Part shown: positions 16,149 to 25,785 of the stretch, one piece after another
Layout of the letters: every line of letters starts with the position of its first letter
Numbering within the stretch: position 1 is the first letter of the stretch
Translations under genes and position numbers: made by a program
The notes under the pieces: model-generated
The model's database searches: none
What the model saw: the letters and a program-made list of their open reading frames with translations, nothing else
What the model was told of the DNA's origin: nothing
Source: Thermoplasmatales archaeon
Lineage (GTDB): Archaea > Thermoplasmatota > Thermoplasmata > Thermoplasmatales > Thermoplasmataceae
Direction of reading: 5' to 3'
DNA: 64,000 nt
Assembly: GCA_026127925.1 (NCBI GenBank)
Contig: JAJSLM010000004.1
Location: 62,001 to 126,000 of the forward strand

Positions 16149-18536
16149 TTATATCACTTTTACTGTAAAATTCTTATTTTCCCAATTCCCTGAACTGCTC
16201 CAGTAAAAGGTAAAGGTCACCTCTGAACCTGAGGGAAGTTTATCAGTGCCAAGATCTACGTAGAAGGCACCTACATCCACTGGTTTCGTTTCCGCGTCAG
16301 ATACCGATTTCCATCCGTCATAGCTGTAATGGATCTTAGCTTGGCTTAAAGTTAGGATCCTAAGCTTTTTTCCGACGGCCATCCAGGAAAGTTTGTTATT
16401 AAAACTCCAGATAAATAATGCTGTCTCAGTTTGGTTCTCTATATACCTCTTCTTCCCCTGCGGAGGCATATCAAAAACCTCTCCGTCAAGGAGGGATCTG
16501 CACAGCTTCAGGTATTCAGCATGAGCCCATACAAGTGGCATCGCGGAACCTGAGGGCTTACCGTTGAATAACCCCTTTTCAGGAATATCCCCAGAATCCC
16601 ACACCTGTTCAGGTATCATTCCTCCAGGGCTTGTCTGATGCTCGATAATTTTTTGGATCCTTCTGGCTTCTTCAATGTTCCCTCTTGCTATCTCGAAGTG
16701 TGCTCTTTCGCCTGCAAGAAGTGGCCAGCCTCGCCCAATACCTGTTCCATCGAAAGGATCACCATTTTCGTGCTCGCCGTAACCATCCTTGTTATATCGG
16801 TGCCATATCGTGCCCGTCTTCGTCTCTGTTCTAAGGAACGCATCTATAACCTTCACCGTATCCAGTATTCTCCTGTCTTTAGGCGATCTTAACCCGAAGC
16901 GCACAAGTGAGAGGGTTCCTGTGCTCACAAGATTTTCGGCACGCTCTCTGCTATACTCAAGGGGCCGATTCCGGATCGGAACGTATCCTTTCATTGGTGA
17001 AGAAGCAAAAACGCGCCCCTGGTCCGGGGGAGCAATGCGCACATAGTACCCGTCTATACCTAGCTCGCGAGAAATTTCCGTGTTGCTAACATAAGTCCAT
17101 TCCTCAATCTTTGAATTGTAGAAATCAGCAATATCCATGAAAAATTTACTAAGTTCCGCATCATGGTTTAAGTCTGCTAGATCCGATGCCACCAGAAGAG
17201 AGGAAATCACCACAGATAGAGTGAAAACAGAAAAGCCAGAATCTTCCTCCCATCTGTCCTCCTGAGTTACTGGACCATTCCTTACCAAAAATCCGGCCGC
17301 CTTCTTTACCATATTCCAAACAGATGAATGGTCTACGAGATCCATCGATACCATCTTACCTGCAAGCAATATGGGAAAGGCGGTCTCATCTAGTTGAATG
17401 CCTGCCCAGTAAGGTTTTCCGTCAAGCCACATGTTCTGGGGCCAGTTTCCTTCCATTTCCTGAGTAGACATAAGGTAGTTAAGTGCAGACATTGCACCTT
17501 CGTAGTCACCTACAGCTAGTTCAGCCTGTGCCGCCTCGACCATATCCCGTGGCCATACGAGATGGTACCCCCCGAGGTCATCATCACTCTTTGAATTTCC
17601 CCATGGGATCGAAAGAGATGCTATGAGAGCACCAGGGAATTGCCCTTTTGCCTGATGCACCTTTAAAACATTCTCACTTATAGTTGCAAGTGAACAATTG
17701 CTGGACATTTCATTTATGTGCCTGTACCTGGCACGAAGTGCCTCCCATCCGGAAACATACAGACTGAATGTATCCGCATTACTTTTTGACATGGAGGAGC
17801 GAACTTTCAGGGCAGCCTCTTCTGGACTCTCACCAAAGCCGATATACAGCGAGAAGTTCTTGCTTTTGCTTATATCTATTTCACCGCATATTGCAACATT
17901 TCCGTTGTTGGCGTGCTTAAAGTTGTAGGTCATCTTGTAGTTCCGCGAGAGATCTTGCCAGCTGTCCGAGAAACCAACGAATCCGACGTTCATTCCACCG
18001 AATGGCAAGTCTGAGCAAACGGCAAGCGATATACCGTCCCTTGATGCAAAGAGCATAGATACGCCTTTATAGTCCCCTACCCAGGCGTTGTTTCCCCAAC
18101 CACCATTATTTATGTGCGGAGAAATCAATGAATAAATTTTTGGATTGTCTTTGCTGTCCCCCAACCACTTGAATTTAACATTCTGAATGAGCACATCAGT
18201 TTCAGGATCTGAAAATATCACCTTGTCTATGATATACTTCCCTTTCTTTTCTGTATTTTTCAATTCGAAAGCCGGGACACCGCTTCTCAGCCGGATTATG
18301 GAATGTTCCGTTTCCCTTTTTTCCTCTGAGAAAAATTTATCGGCTGTCACCAGGAACTGAGCATCTCTGATATCAGCTGTATCAATCTTTGGATAGTAAA
18401 CCTCATTTATTATACCATGCGAGACCGTAAACCAGAGACGGCTATTTGGAGAAGCTGAGGTACCTATCCCATCTTTTGTGCTGGAAGTCCACTTCGGCTC
18501 AACTCCAGGCCACCCGAATGCAAAATCATTGTTCAT
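16149..18536 (-). CDS. Glycoside hydrolase family 15 glucoamylase/glucodextranase-type enzyme
   Basis: A 795-residue enzyme with an N-terminal super-beta-sandwich (about 1-270), an (alpha/alpha)6 catalytic domain (about 280-680) and a C-terminal beta-rich domain. Catalytic landmarks: VWPRDM (329-333), the general acid Glu384 in QLDETAF, and the base Glu in MIPEQVWDSG near 632. It releases glucose from alpha-1,4-glucans. There is no signal peptide, so it likely acts on internal glycogen. GTP-PEPCK, which feeds gluconeogenesis, lies just upstream on the same strand, 64 bases away. Homologous glucoamylases are known from Thermoplasma and Picrophilus. Confidence 0.9.
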   Translation of the reverse strand: MNNDFAFGWPGVEPKWTSSTKDGIGTSASPNSRLWFTVSHGIINEVYYPKIDTADIRDAQFLVTADKFFSEEKRETEHSIIRLRSGVPAFELKNTEKKGKYIIDKVIFSDPETDVLIQNVKFKWLGDSKDNPKIYSLISPHINNGGWGNNAWVGDYKGVSMLFASRDGISLAVCSDLPFGGMNVGFVGFSDSWQDLSRNYKMTYNFKHANNGNVAICGEIDISKSKNFSLYIGFGESPEEAALKVRSSMSKSNADTFSLYVSGWEALRARYRHINEMSSNCSLATISENVLKVHQAKGQFPGALIASLSIPWGNSKSDDDLGGYHLVWPRDMVEAAQAELAVGDYEGAMSALNYLMSTQEMEGNWPQNMWLDGKPYWAGIQLDETAFPILLAGKMVSMDLVDHSSVWNMVKKAAGFLVRNGPVTQEDRWEEDSGFSVFTLSVVISSLLVASDLADLNHDAELSKFFMDIADFYNSKIEEWTYVSNTEISRELGIDGYYVRIAPPDQGRVFASSPMKGYVPIRNRPLEYSRERAENLVSTGTLSLVRFGLRSPKDRRILDTVKVIDAFLRTETKTGTIWHRYNKDGYGEHENGDPFDGTGIGRGWPLLAGERAHFEIARGNIEEARRIQKIIEHQTSPGGMIPEQVWDSGDIPEKGLFNGKPSGSAMPLVWAHAEYLKLCRSLLDGEVFDMPPQGKKRYIENQTETALFIWSFNNKLSWMAVGKKLRILTLSQAKIHYSYDGWKSVSDAETKPVDVGAFYVDLGTDKLPSGSEVTFTFYWSSSGNWENKNFTVKVI

Positions 18537-18600
18537 GCGGTATTATGTCTTCATGCTATTCTATTTTTTTGCTCATACGGAATAAATAGCCAAAATAGGA

Positions 18601-20376
18601 TTAATCAATAAATCTGCTGGAAAGCTTTCCGTACTCTTCCCTTATCTTCTGTGGTAATTCTTTTCCGAGACTGTCAAGGAAGCTGCCAATATCGGATATT
18701 TCCTTTTTCCACTCAGACCGATCGATATAGAGAAGAAGTTTCATGTCCTCTTCAGATACGGAAAGTGATTCTGATTCTATGTCTTCCGGATCAGGCATGT
18801 AGCCAACCTCTGTTTCCCTCGCAGGTACCATGTTCTCTACTCTTTTGATCATCCATTCTATTACTCTAAGATTTTCTCCGAATCCCGGCCAGATGTATTT
18901 CCCTTCCTTATTCTTCCTGAACCAGTTCACATAGAATATCTTTGGAAGTCGCAGACCCTTGCCCTCAAAAGAAAGCCAGTGATCAAAATATGCTGAAACA
19001 TTATACCCTATGAATGGCCGCATGGCCATTGGATCCCTGCGAATAACGCCAACTTTCCCTTCAGCGGCTGCGGTCTGTTCGACCCCCATACTAGCCCCTA
19101 GGAATACCCCATGATTCCAGTCAAATGATTCAAACACAAGGGGGATAGTTGTTTCTCTGCGTCCTCCGAATATGATGCCATCCAATGGAACACCAGTGGG
19201 ACTATTAAATTGATCTGATACATCAGGGTACTGTTCAATGGGAGAAGTAAAGCGAGAATTTGGATGTGCTGCGATTTTACCTGATCGTGGATCCATAGGT
19301 TCGCCCTGCCAATCAAAGACTTTGCTGTTCGGAACAGGAAGGCCTTCCCACCAGGGATCACCAGTTTCTGTCAGTGCCACGTTAGTAAAAATCGTATTCC
19401 TGCGCACGGTTTCCATTGCATTTGGATTGGTTTTATAACTGGTTCCTGGGACAACCCCAAAGAATCCGTTCTCAGGGTTGATAGCATACAATCTTCCATC
19501 CTTACCTGGACGGATCCAAGCGATATCATCGCCTATAAGTCTCGTTTTCCAGCCAAGATCAGAATACCTCTTAGGTGGTTTTATCATAGCAAGATTTGTC
19601 TTGCCACTTGCACTGGGAAAAGCTGCAGAAAAATAATACTTCTTCTTACTGGGCGTTTCAACTTCAAGCAGTAGCATATGCTCTGCCATCCAGCCCTTCT
19701 CCTTTGCCCTTACGCTGGCAATCCTGAGGGCATGGCATTTCTTGCTCAACAAAGCGTTGCCACCGTACGCAGAATTTATACTTACAATGTGGGCATCGAG
19801 ATCAGTGCGTTTCCAAGGAAAATGCAAAATATATCTGTTTTTTGGGTCTAGGTTTCCAGAAACATGGATGCCTTTAATCCAATCTTCCATATAAGAATAA
19901 CCTTCGACCTTAGAAGTGCCCATTCTGGTCATTATCTTCATGTTCGCTACCACGTAAGGACTGTCTGTTATCTCAACACCGATCTGCGAGAACTCAGATG
20001 ATAATGGGCCCATAACATAGGGAACAACATACATTGTTTTTCCTTTCATGCTCCCTCTAATTAGCTTATTGCATATTTCGTCAGCCTGATCGACAGACAT
20101 GTAGTTGTTTAGTGGACCGACATCTTCGGGATCTTCAGAGCATATGTATGTGGACTTTTCTGTTCTAGCCACATCCATTGGATTGCTCCTATATAGATAG
20201 CAATCAGGGTATCTTTCTCTGTTTAATGCTATAATCTCTTTCTCCCGCAGCATCTGATCCAGAACGGACTTGTATTCCTTCTCACTGCCATCACAAACAT
20301 ACACACGATCAGGATTGGCAAGTTCCGAAACTTTTCTTGCCCATCTATCTATTGACGTTATGCTGGTTTTTTCCAT
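18601..20376 (-). CDS. pckG: Phosphoenolpyruvate carboxykinase (GTP)
   Basis: A 591-residue GTP-dependent PEPCK, which interconverts oxaloacetate and PEP. The P-loop is FPSASGKTN (253-261), with Ser where the vertebrate enzyme has its reactive Cys. Other signatures: GDDIAWI for metal binding, NPENGFFGV, and FGGRRETTIPL. Length is normal. Its promoter lies well upstream: a TATA-like box at 20447-20457 predicts a leader of about 50 bases, unlike the leaderless genes around it, and a palindrome sits at the predicted transcript start. Confidence 0.95.
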   Translation of the reverse strand: MEKTSITSIDRWARKVSELANPDRVYVCDGSEKEYKSVLDQMLREKEIIALNRERYPDCYLYRSNPMDVARTEKSTYICSEDPEDVGPLNNYMSVDQADEICNKLIRGSMKGKTMYVVPYVMGPLSSEFSQIGVEITDSPYVVANMKIMTRMGTSKVEGYSYMEDWIKGIHVSGNLDPKNRYILHFPWKRTDLDAHIVSINSAYGGNALLSKKCHALRIASVRAKEKGWMAEHMLLLEVETPSKKKYYFSAAFPSASGKTNLAMIKPPKRYSDLGWKTRLIGDDIAWIRPGKDGRLYAINPENGFFGVVPGTSYKTNPNAMETVRRNTIFTNVALTETGDPWWEGLPVPNSKVFDWQGEPMDPRSGKIAAHPNSRFTSPIEQYPDVSDQFNSPTGVPLDGIIFGGRRETTIPLVFESFDWNHGVFLGASMGVEQTAAAEGKVGVIRRDPMAMRPFIGYNVSAYFDHWLSFEGKGLRLPKIFYVNWFRKNKEGKYIWPGFGENLRVIEWMIKRVENMVPARETEVGYMPDPEDIESESLSVSEEDMKLLLYIDRSEWKKEISDIGSFLDSLGKELPQKIREEYGKLSSRFID

Positions 20377-20420
20377 TTAATTGCACCCGATTCAGAGACA
20401 TGGAGATGACGCAAATCCTC

Positions 20421-20436
20421 CATTATAATTGTAATG
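20421..20436. promoter_or_regulatory. 16-base near-palindrome at the pckG transcription start, candidate operator
   Basis: CATTATAATTGTAATG matches its own reverse complement at 14 of 16 positions. The minus-strand TATA box (TAAATATATTA, 20447-20457) places the transcript start about 25 bases on, inside this palindrome. A repressor bound there would block PEPCK transcription, plausible for a gene switching between glycolysis and gluconeogenesis. Confidence 0.4.
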
Positions 20437-20520
20437 GTTTATGTGTTAATATATTTAAAAGGTTTCGAAATCACAGTGCTTTGAGTTCGGCAAATGCAGA
20501 ATATACGATCAGACCAACTT

Positions 20521-20530
20521 AATTATAAGT
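20521..20530 (+). promoter_or_regulatory. TATA box of tRNA-Pro
   Basis: AATTATAAGT is centred about 28 bases before the first base of the tRNA, the normal archaeal spacing. Confidence 0.6.
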
Positions 20531-20552
20531 CCTATCAATTTACCTTTCAGAA

Positions 20553-20625
20553 GGGTCTGTGGGGTAGCCTGGTATCCTTCCAGCTTCGGGAGTTGGAAAC
20601 TCCGGTCCAAATCCGGACAGACCCA
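20553..20625 (+). tRNA. tRNA-Pro (CGG anticodon)
   Basis: A 73-base cloverleaf. The acceptor stem GGGTCTG pairs with CAGACCC, discriminator A at 20625. The anticodon arm is CCAGC-TTCGGGA-GTTGG with anticodon CGG, reading CCG codons. The T arm is TCCGG-TCCAAAT-CCGGA. The loop lacks the usual TTC sequence, having TCC instead. CCA is not encoded. No intron. Confidence 0.93.
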
Positions 20626-20730
20626 CTGATATTTTTGTACGCGCCAATAAATCCAGACTAGTATTAACATCTTAAGCAAAGTGTAAAACTATCAATGACC
20701 TTACATGATAATATTGGGAAACTAGGCCCG

Positions 20731-20750
20731 AACGTTTTTTTAGAAACGTT
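20731..20750. repeat. Perfect 7-base inverted repeat between the two tRNA genes
   Basis: AACGTTT-TTTTAG-AAACGTT sits in the 214-base gap between the convergent tRNA-Pro and tRNA-Leu genes. The T-run could stop plus-strand transcription. I see no other feature in this gap. Confidence 0.3.
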
Positions 20751-20839
20751 ACCAAAACCGAGTGAAACAAGCATTTTTATCTACAGCAATATGAACTGGA
20801 GAATTGTTTTCTCTGAACTCTTCGTAAAAATATATTTAT

Positions 20840-20923
20840 GCGGAGGGCCGGATTCGAACCGGCGGACCCCTACGGGAATGGACCCTGAATCCATCGCCTT
20901 TAACCTAGCTCGACAACCTCCGC
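20840..20923 (-). tRNA. tRNA-Leu (CAG anticodon)
   Basis: An 84-base class II tRNA on the minus strand. Acceptor GCGGAGG pairs with CCTCCGC; anticodon arm ATGGA-TTCAGGG-TCCAT gives CAG, reading CTG; the long variable arm CCCGTAGGG is typical of Leu; the T arm is GCCGG-TTCGAAT-CCGGC. CCA is not encoded and there is no intron. Confidence 0.95.
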
Positions 20924-21051
20924 TTCATACTGGGAATGTTTTTTGCTTACATATTACTTTTGAGTCAAAATCGATCAGAGAAATACGTTATGATCAGGAA
21001 ACAAAGTAACATCGGACATTTCTAAAGTGCACATTATTTGGAAACGGCATC

Positions 21052-21996
21052 TTATAGATTCGTCTGTGCGAGGGCATCCGAAAATGAACGTCGGAGTTCA
21101 ACAGTCTTATTGTGTGCGATCTTCAGAATCTCTGGATACTTATCTGACCCGATCTTTCTGACCAGTTTGATCGAAGAATCAAGACTGATCCTATGCCCTG
21201 CACTAACAATGGTTTTTTTGTTGATGATATAACCAGCTCTATTGTTTTCGTTCATAATCCAATTCCCACTAACTTTCCCGGTCAGTATAGATTTTGATAC
21301 ACCTATTGTAGGTACATCAAGAATTAGGCCTGCAAAACTAGCAAGGCCTATTTTTCTCGGATGGAGATAACCACTCGCGTCTACCAAAAGCGTCCCTTTG
21401 TATCCTTTGCATAATTTAGAGATAAATCTGAATTCCCGATATGCTAGATAACTCGGAATATATGGAAATCTTACTGGAAGGACGATAGTTGCTATGTCTA
21501 TATCGTCCCCGTCCTGAGACACGAATGCCGCATACCCATTAAAATCATCATACGAGACATCTATTGCGCCAATAAGATCGAAGTTGAAATCGTCTTCGAG
21601 AACTACGTAATTCGATAATAGATTTTGTTCCTCTTGCATTTTTTTTAGCGGATAGATAGTGTTGAAATGACCAAAGAAGTAATCTTTGAAGTTATCAATC
21701 GCTCCATTTTTAATAGATATACCATCAGCATTTAATCTTCTAATTTTCTCTTCTGTACCGAGTGGGTGAGTGTATTTCCAGACCTCGCCTGTGGATTTTA
21801 CGACACGATAACAGGGGATAGTGTCTGGATTTTCGTTTATGGATAGCATGTATCCACACGCTCTTGCAGAAACAGGATCTCCTAGTGCTTTTGCTAGAGA
21901 ACCATACGTAGAAACTTTTCCTCTCGGGATCTGAGAAACAAGACCATAAAAATAAGAATACAAGTCATAGTCCTCAAAATCTGTTCTAAATAGCAT
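21052..21996 (-). CDS. Fusion of O6-alkylguanine-DNA alkyltransferase-like domain and endonuclease V
   Basis: A 314-residue two-domain DNA-repair protein. Residues 1-100 form the AGT C-terminal domain: GKVSTYGSLAKAL, ARACGYML and the active-site PCYRV (usual form PCHRV), with the alkyl-acceptor Cys kept. Residues 110-314 are endonuclease V: AIDVSYDD with catalytic Asp, YLAYREF, VDASGYLHPRKIGLAS and VGVSK-like IGVSKSIL. EndoV nicks DNA next to deaminated bases. A bifunctional AGTendoV of this layout was characterised from Ferroplasma acidarmanus. The gene is AT-rich and lies beside two tRNA genes. Confidence 0.88.
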   Translation of the reverse strand: MLFRTDFEDYDLYSYFYGLVSQIPRGKVSTYGSLAKALGDPVSARACGYMLSINENPDTIPCYRVVKSTGEVWKYTHPLGTEEKIRRLNADGISIKNGAIDNFKDYFFGHFNTIYPLKKMQEEQNLLSNYVVLEDDFNFDLIGAIDVSYDDFNGYAAFVSQDGDDIDIATIVLPVRFPYIPSYLAYREFRFISKLCKGYKGTLLVDASGYLHPRKIGLASFAGLILDVPTIGVSKSILTGKVSGNWIMNENNRAGYIINKKTIVSAGHRISLDSSIKLVRKIGSDKYPEILKIAHNKTVELRRSFSDALAQTNL

Positions 21997-22154
21997 GCAT
22001 TTAATTGAATACCGCCTCGAATAAATAAATTGCTAAAAATTCAGGCATTCTTTTTGAAAAGGCATCGTCGCGAAATGACGATTTCAGGAATATATAGTAT
22101 AAATTTGTCTATATATTAGAATGTTTAATAACAGAGATTGTCATTTCCGTTTTA

Positions 22155-25100
22155 ATGTTTGAGAATTCCTTTCAGAAGCTTGCTAGGATATCCTCAAAGC
22201 ATTCTATCAAAGTTTTAATTATTTGGTTAATACTACTCTTTGTTCTCCTCCCTTTTGCATCATTACTATTTAGCCAGACCTCATATAACCTTGCCTCGAG
22301 TGTCGTTCCTCCGAATTCTATGGCTACTAGGGCGAACAACCTACAATCGGAGTATTTTCCGTCAAATTCTACTAATTCATCCGCAATGGCGATCGTTACA
22401 ACGGGTACATCTGTAACCTCTAACGGAACTATGGGGAATTTCAACAAAGCTGAAGCGGGAGTAGTTAGCTATTTGCAAGGGCAAGGGATTAAATCTAACT
22501 TTACTTCAATAGTATCGATAGAAAATTCTAGCCTTATTGGAGGGGCCAAATTAGGTCTTGGCCTTGTCAATGGAACTTATCCTTTGATCCAGTCTGTTTC
22601 TCAGATGAATGCCACGGTAAATATGACAATAGGAGTTGAATTTGGTCTCCCAGCCATTTATTTAGATACTTATAATTCTACGTCTTATAATAGAAATGAT
22701 GCATTCAATAAAATGCTGGCTAATTCGACCACGCCATTGACTAAAAATTTTACATTATCTTTTGCTCAGGAGCTAAATACCACAAGTGTAAACATAACAA
22801 ACATTAGCAATGCGATCAATTATACTGTAAGGAATCAGTCATCTAATTTTTCAAAGCTTATTTCAAAGAATCAAAATCTCCAATACTTCTTCACTTCTGT
22901 GGTAAGTGCTATAAATTTCGGCAATTATTTAAGCGCTGAAAACGCTAAACATCTCCCATCACTCGTCAAGGAGGTTTCAATACCGATAATTAAACAAGCA
23001 TTACCAAGCAAAGCGACAAAGTTCATCGTAAATGATTTGAATATTTCAGTAAGTTCGTTCATAGGAAATGTACTGAATCTTACTTCATTTAACCCGCACT
23101 TTTTCCAAAATTTAACCGCGCTTTTGGTAGCTCATGGCGTTAATTCCTATTTTTATAGAAGCCCGTTTGTTTCAACTGGAAGTAACAGCGGCCTTCAAAC
23201 GTTCATAAAAGACCTAAATAACACCAAGAATATTGGTCTTGTAACTTCGAGAATATTATTGAATGATAGTTTCTCAAACTACCCTATCTTACCAGCAAGA
23301 AACGTGTATAACCAGTTTATCGGCACTGATAACAGTACAGTTATATTCTTGTTAGATGTAAGTGTGAATCTAAGCGTCAGCCAGATTAGCAAGGTCCATT
23401 CAATTTTCTTAAGTTACCTTGATCCTTCTAATGTTAAAGTGTACGTTGCCGGTGCAGCTGCGTTGGATAACCAGATAGGATCAGAAACACTAGGCGGGAT
23501 GGAAAGGGCTCTGATCATTGGAATAGCGCTATCGATAGTTGTTGTTGGAATATTCTTCAGATCTGTGACCGCTGCGTTTTTACCTCTGACTGTCTTTGGA
23601 TTTTCAGCTGCTATTTCTTTGGCGATAAATGGTCTGCTTTACAAATACGTGCTGCATGCAACGGTATCATTCGTTACTCCTACGTTGCTTCTTATCCTGC
23701 TTCTGGGACTTTCGAGTGATTACAGCGTATACATAATGGCAAGGTATAGGAGAGAAATGCGACATGGAAATCCTGATCCCGTTTCTGAGACCGGAAAGTG
23801 GGCAGGACATGCTGTATTTACCTCAGGATTTACAGTTGCTATTTCTTACGTAGTGTTGTATCTCTCTCATGTACCGATAATGAGTGATGCCGGGATCACA
23901 AATGCAATAGGCGTTGTCGTTGCAATACTTGTTGCTAACACCTTGCTTATTGCTATAATAAGCCACTTTCAAAAGAGAGTCTTTGGCATCAGAAAGGAGG
24001 ACAGCACTAAAACAGAAAGAAATGTTATGGCTGGCATCGCTCACACTGTAGTTAAGAACAAAGGAAAAATTGTTGTTGTATTCCTCATCCTTTCTTTGGT
24101 TGGTGGGTATTTCTATTTTACAACCCCAACGAACATGAATGTTTTTTCCTTGATCCCAAGCAGTAGCGGTGTCCAGGCTATTGATGCTGTAAACAGCAGT
24201 TTTAATGGGGATTTTTTTGATAGAGGATTTATAGTGATAGAATTTCCTTCACCAGTTTACAGCAAAGAAACTGGATTCAATACGACGGAAATAAACCAGG
24301 TAACTGCAATTGAAAATAAGATAATCGAAACTAAGGGCATTAGTGAAGTTTTCGGGCCCACTATGCCATTCGGGACTTATGTCCCTTATAATTATTCGGG
24401 CATTCCGAGCAGATACGTGGACGATTACCTTAATCAATCTCTTACTTTTGTAGGCACTGATTCTAGATACATAATGCTGGACTTTCAGCTCAGTAATTTG
24501 GCCTGGCTGAGCTCATCGTCATCAGTTGTTTCTTCTCTACCAGGTGTAATAAACAGTGCAGGTGGCAATGTTGTATCAACAGATATCGGAGGGCTTACCC
24601 AAGGCCTGAACGATGCATTCAGTTATACCTCCAGCAGTTTTGACAAGATGGTCCCGATACTGTGCATAGCTATATTCGCTATTCTACTACTCCAGCTTGG
24701 TTCTGTTTTTACACCGATACGTTTGATACTCATGGTGCTTGCCTCCGTTGTTATCTCGCTCGTTATAGCATATGCGATAGACATTTTTGCCCTCTCCTAC
24801 CCTATAATAATATTTCTCCCCTTGTTTACTGTTGTGACTTTATTGGCAGTTGGATTAGATTACGATATTTTCATGGTTGCGCGAGTAAGGGAAGAGGTAA
24901 TAAAAGGAAGAAGTGATACTGAGGGTATAAGAACAAGTATAACAGAGAACGGAGGTGTAATAACTACCCTTGGAATTCTTCTCTTTGTTACCTTTGGATC
25001 GCTCGTATTCAGTGATGTTGGCATAATTACTGAAATGGGGATCGGGCTCGCTCTTGGAGTTCTTGTGGACACATTTGTAAGCTGGCCATTTTTTGTCCCC

Positions 25101-25163
25101 GCTATCATGCTCTATCTTGAAAAATATAACTGGTGGCCTTCTAAACTTTCAAAGAGAAATTAA
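22155..25163 (+). CDS. MMPL/RND-family membrane transporter
   Basis: A 1002-residue RND-type protein with two similar halves. Each half has one N-terminal helix (first about residues 18-40), a large outside domain, then five helices. GLSSDYSVYIMARYRREM near 525 and GLDYDIFMVARVREEV near 900 are the paired MMPL signatures with helix aspartates that use the proton gradient. The outside domains are Asn-, Ser- and Thr-rich with many N-x-S/T sequons. The family exports lipids, polyketides or surface components. Cargo unknown. Low GC compared with neighbours. Confidence 0.88.
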   Translation: MFENSFQKLARISSKHSIKVLIIWLILLFVLLPFASLLFSQTSYNLASSVVPPNSMATRANNLQSEYFPSNSTNSSAMAIVTTGTSVTSNGTMGNFNKAEAGVVSYLQGQGIKSNFTSIVSIENSSLIGGAKLGLGLVNGTYPLIQSVSQMNATVNMTIGVEFGLPAIYLDTYNSTSYNRNDAFNKMLANSTTPLTKNFTLSFAQELNTTSVNITNISNAINYTVRNQSSNFSKLISKNQNLQYFFTSVVSAINFGNYLSAENAKHLPSLVKEVSIPIIKQALPSKATKFIVNDLNISVSSFIGNVLNLTSFNPHFFQNLTALLVAHGVNSYFYRSPFVSTGSNSGLQTFIKDLNNTKNIGLVTSRILLNDSFSNYPILPARNVYNQFIGTDNSTVIFLLDVSVNLSVSQISKVHSIFLSYLDPSNVKVYVAGAAALDNQIGSETLGGMERALIIGIALSIVVVGIFFRSVTAAFLPLTVFGFSAAISLAINGLLYKYVLHATVSFVTPTLLLILLLGLSSDYSVYIMARYRREMRHGNPDPVSETGKWAGHAVFTSGFTVAISYVVLYLSHVPIMSDAGITNAIGVVVAILVANTLLIAIISHFQKRVFGIRKEDSTKTERNVMAGIAHTVVKNKGKIVVVFLILSLVGGYFYFTTPTNMNVFSLIPSSSGVQAIDAVNSSFNGDFFDRGFIVIEFPSPVYSKETGFNTTEINQVTAIENKIIETKGISEVFGPTMPFGTYVPYNYSGIPSRYVDDYLNQSLTFVGTDSRYIMLDFQLSNLAWLSSSSSVVSSLPGVINSAGGNVVSTDIGGLTQGLNDAFSYTSSSFDKMVPILCIAIFAILLLQLGSVFTPIRLILMVLASVVISLVIAYAIDIFALSYPIIIFLPLFTVVTLLAVGLDYDIFMVARVREEVIKGRSDTEGIRTSITENGGVITTLGILLFVTFGSLVFSDVGIITEMGIGLALGVLVDTFVSWPFFVPAIMLYLEKYNWWPSKLSKRN

Positions 25164-25351
25164 TTGAATCAGCTATTATTTTGCCAATTTGAAATAGAAT
25201 CGATCCTTGGAATTAGTTACTCATTTACAGATTATTCCAAAACTGCATAAAATAAGAAATTGATTTTGATATCTTTGGATGGAACCCTTTTTCCGAAAGC
25301 TTTAACTGTACACGGTTATTTTTATTAACAATATTTTCCTTACTGGGATAT

Positions 25352-25717
25352 ATGTATGCCAATATTTCACACATATTTTCAGTTTACATTGTACTGAAAG
25401 GAACAGAAGTTACAGTGTATAGTATACTATTAATAATTATTGGGTTCCTAGTTGGAGCGTGGATAACTCGGTTACTTCTAAGGTACCCATTTGGTAGGCA
25501 TCCAGTTACAGGAAAAGAAACATTAATTGGAATGAGAGGCGTAGTGGTAAGATCCACGGACGATCTAATGGAAGTGAAACTAAACAATAAACAGATATGG
25601 AGAGCCATGTCTGCTGATGGTCACAAAATATCCACAGGAACTGACGTGATGGTGAAGAACGTTGATAACCTTACAGTTGTAATTGAAGAAGCTGCATCCT
25701 CAGGCTCGACTGATTAG
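25352..25717 (+). CDS. NfeD-like protein: one membrane helix plus OB-fold domain
   Basis: A 121-residue protein with a helix at about residues 22-44 and a C-terminal OB-fold resembling the soluble domain of NfeD: LIGMRGVVVRS, then MEVKLNNKQIWRAMS and a final hydrophobic strand. NfeD proteins usually pair with a stomatin and a membrane protease; neither is adjacent here. The ATG at 25352 has an AT-rich box about 30 bases before it. Start could also be the GTG at 25412. Confidence 0.6.
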   Translation: MYANISHIFSVYIVLKGTEVTVYSILLIIIGFLVGAWITRLLLRYPFGRHPVTGKETLIGMRGVVVRSTDDLMEVKLNNKQIWRAMSADGHKISTGTDVMVKNVDNLTVVIEEAASSGSTD

Positions 25718-25785
25718 TTTTTTCGTGTAATTGGGTCAGTGACCAAAAAACTATATATTAACGTAAAATGCATGGTCGAAAACCG

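Noticed and set aside
20695-21009. Plus-strand ORF of 104 codons across the tRNA-Leu region
   Set aside because: Its GGPDSNRR stretch is the well-known false translation of the antisense of a tRNA gene; the tRNA-Leu folds perfectly.
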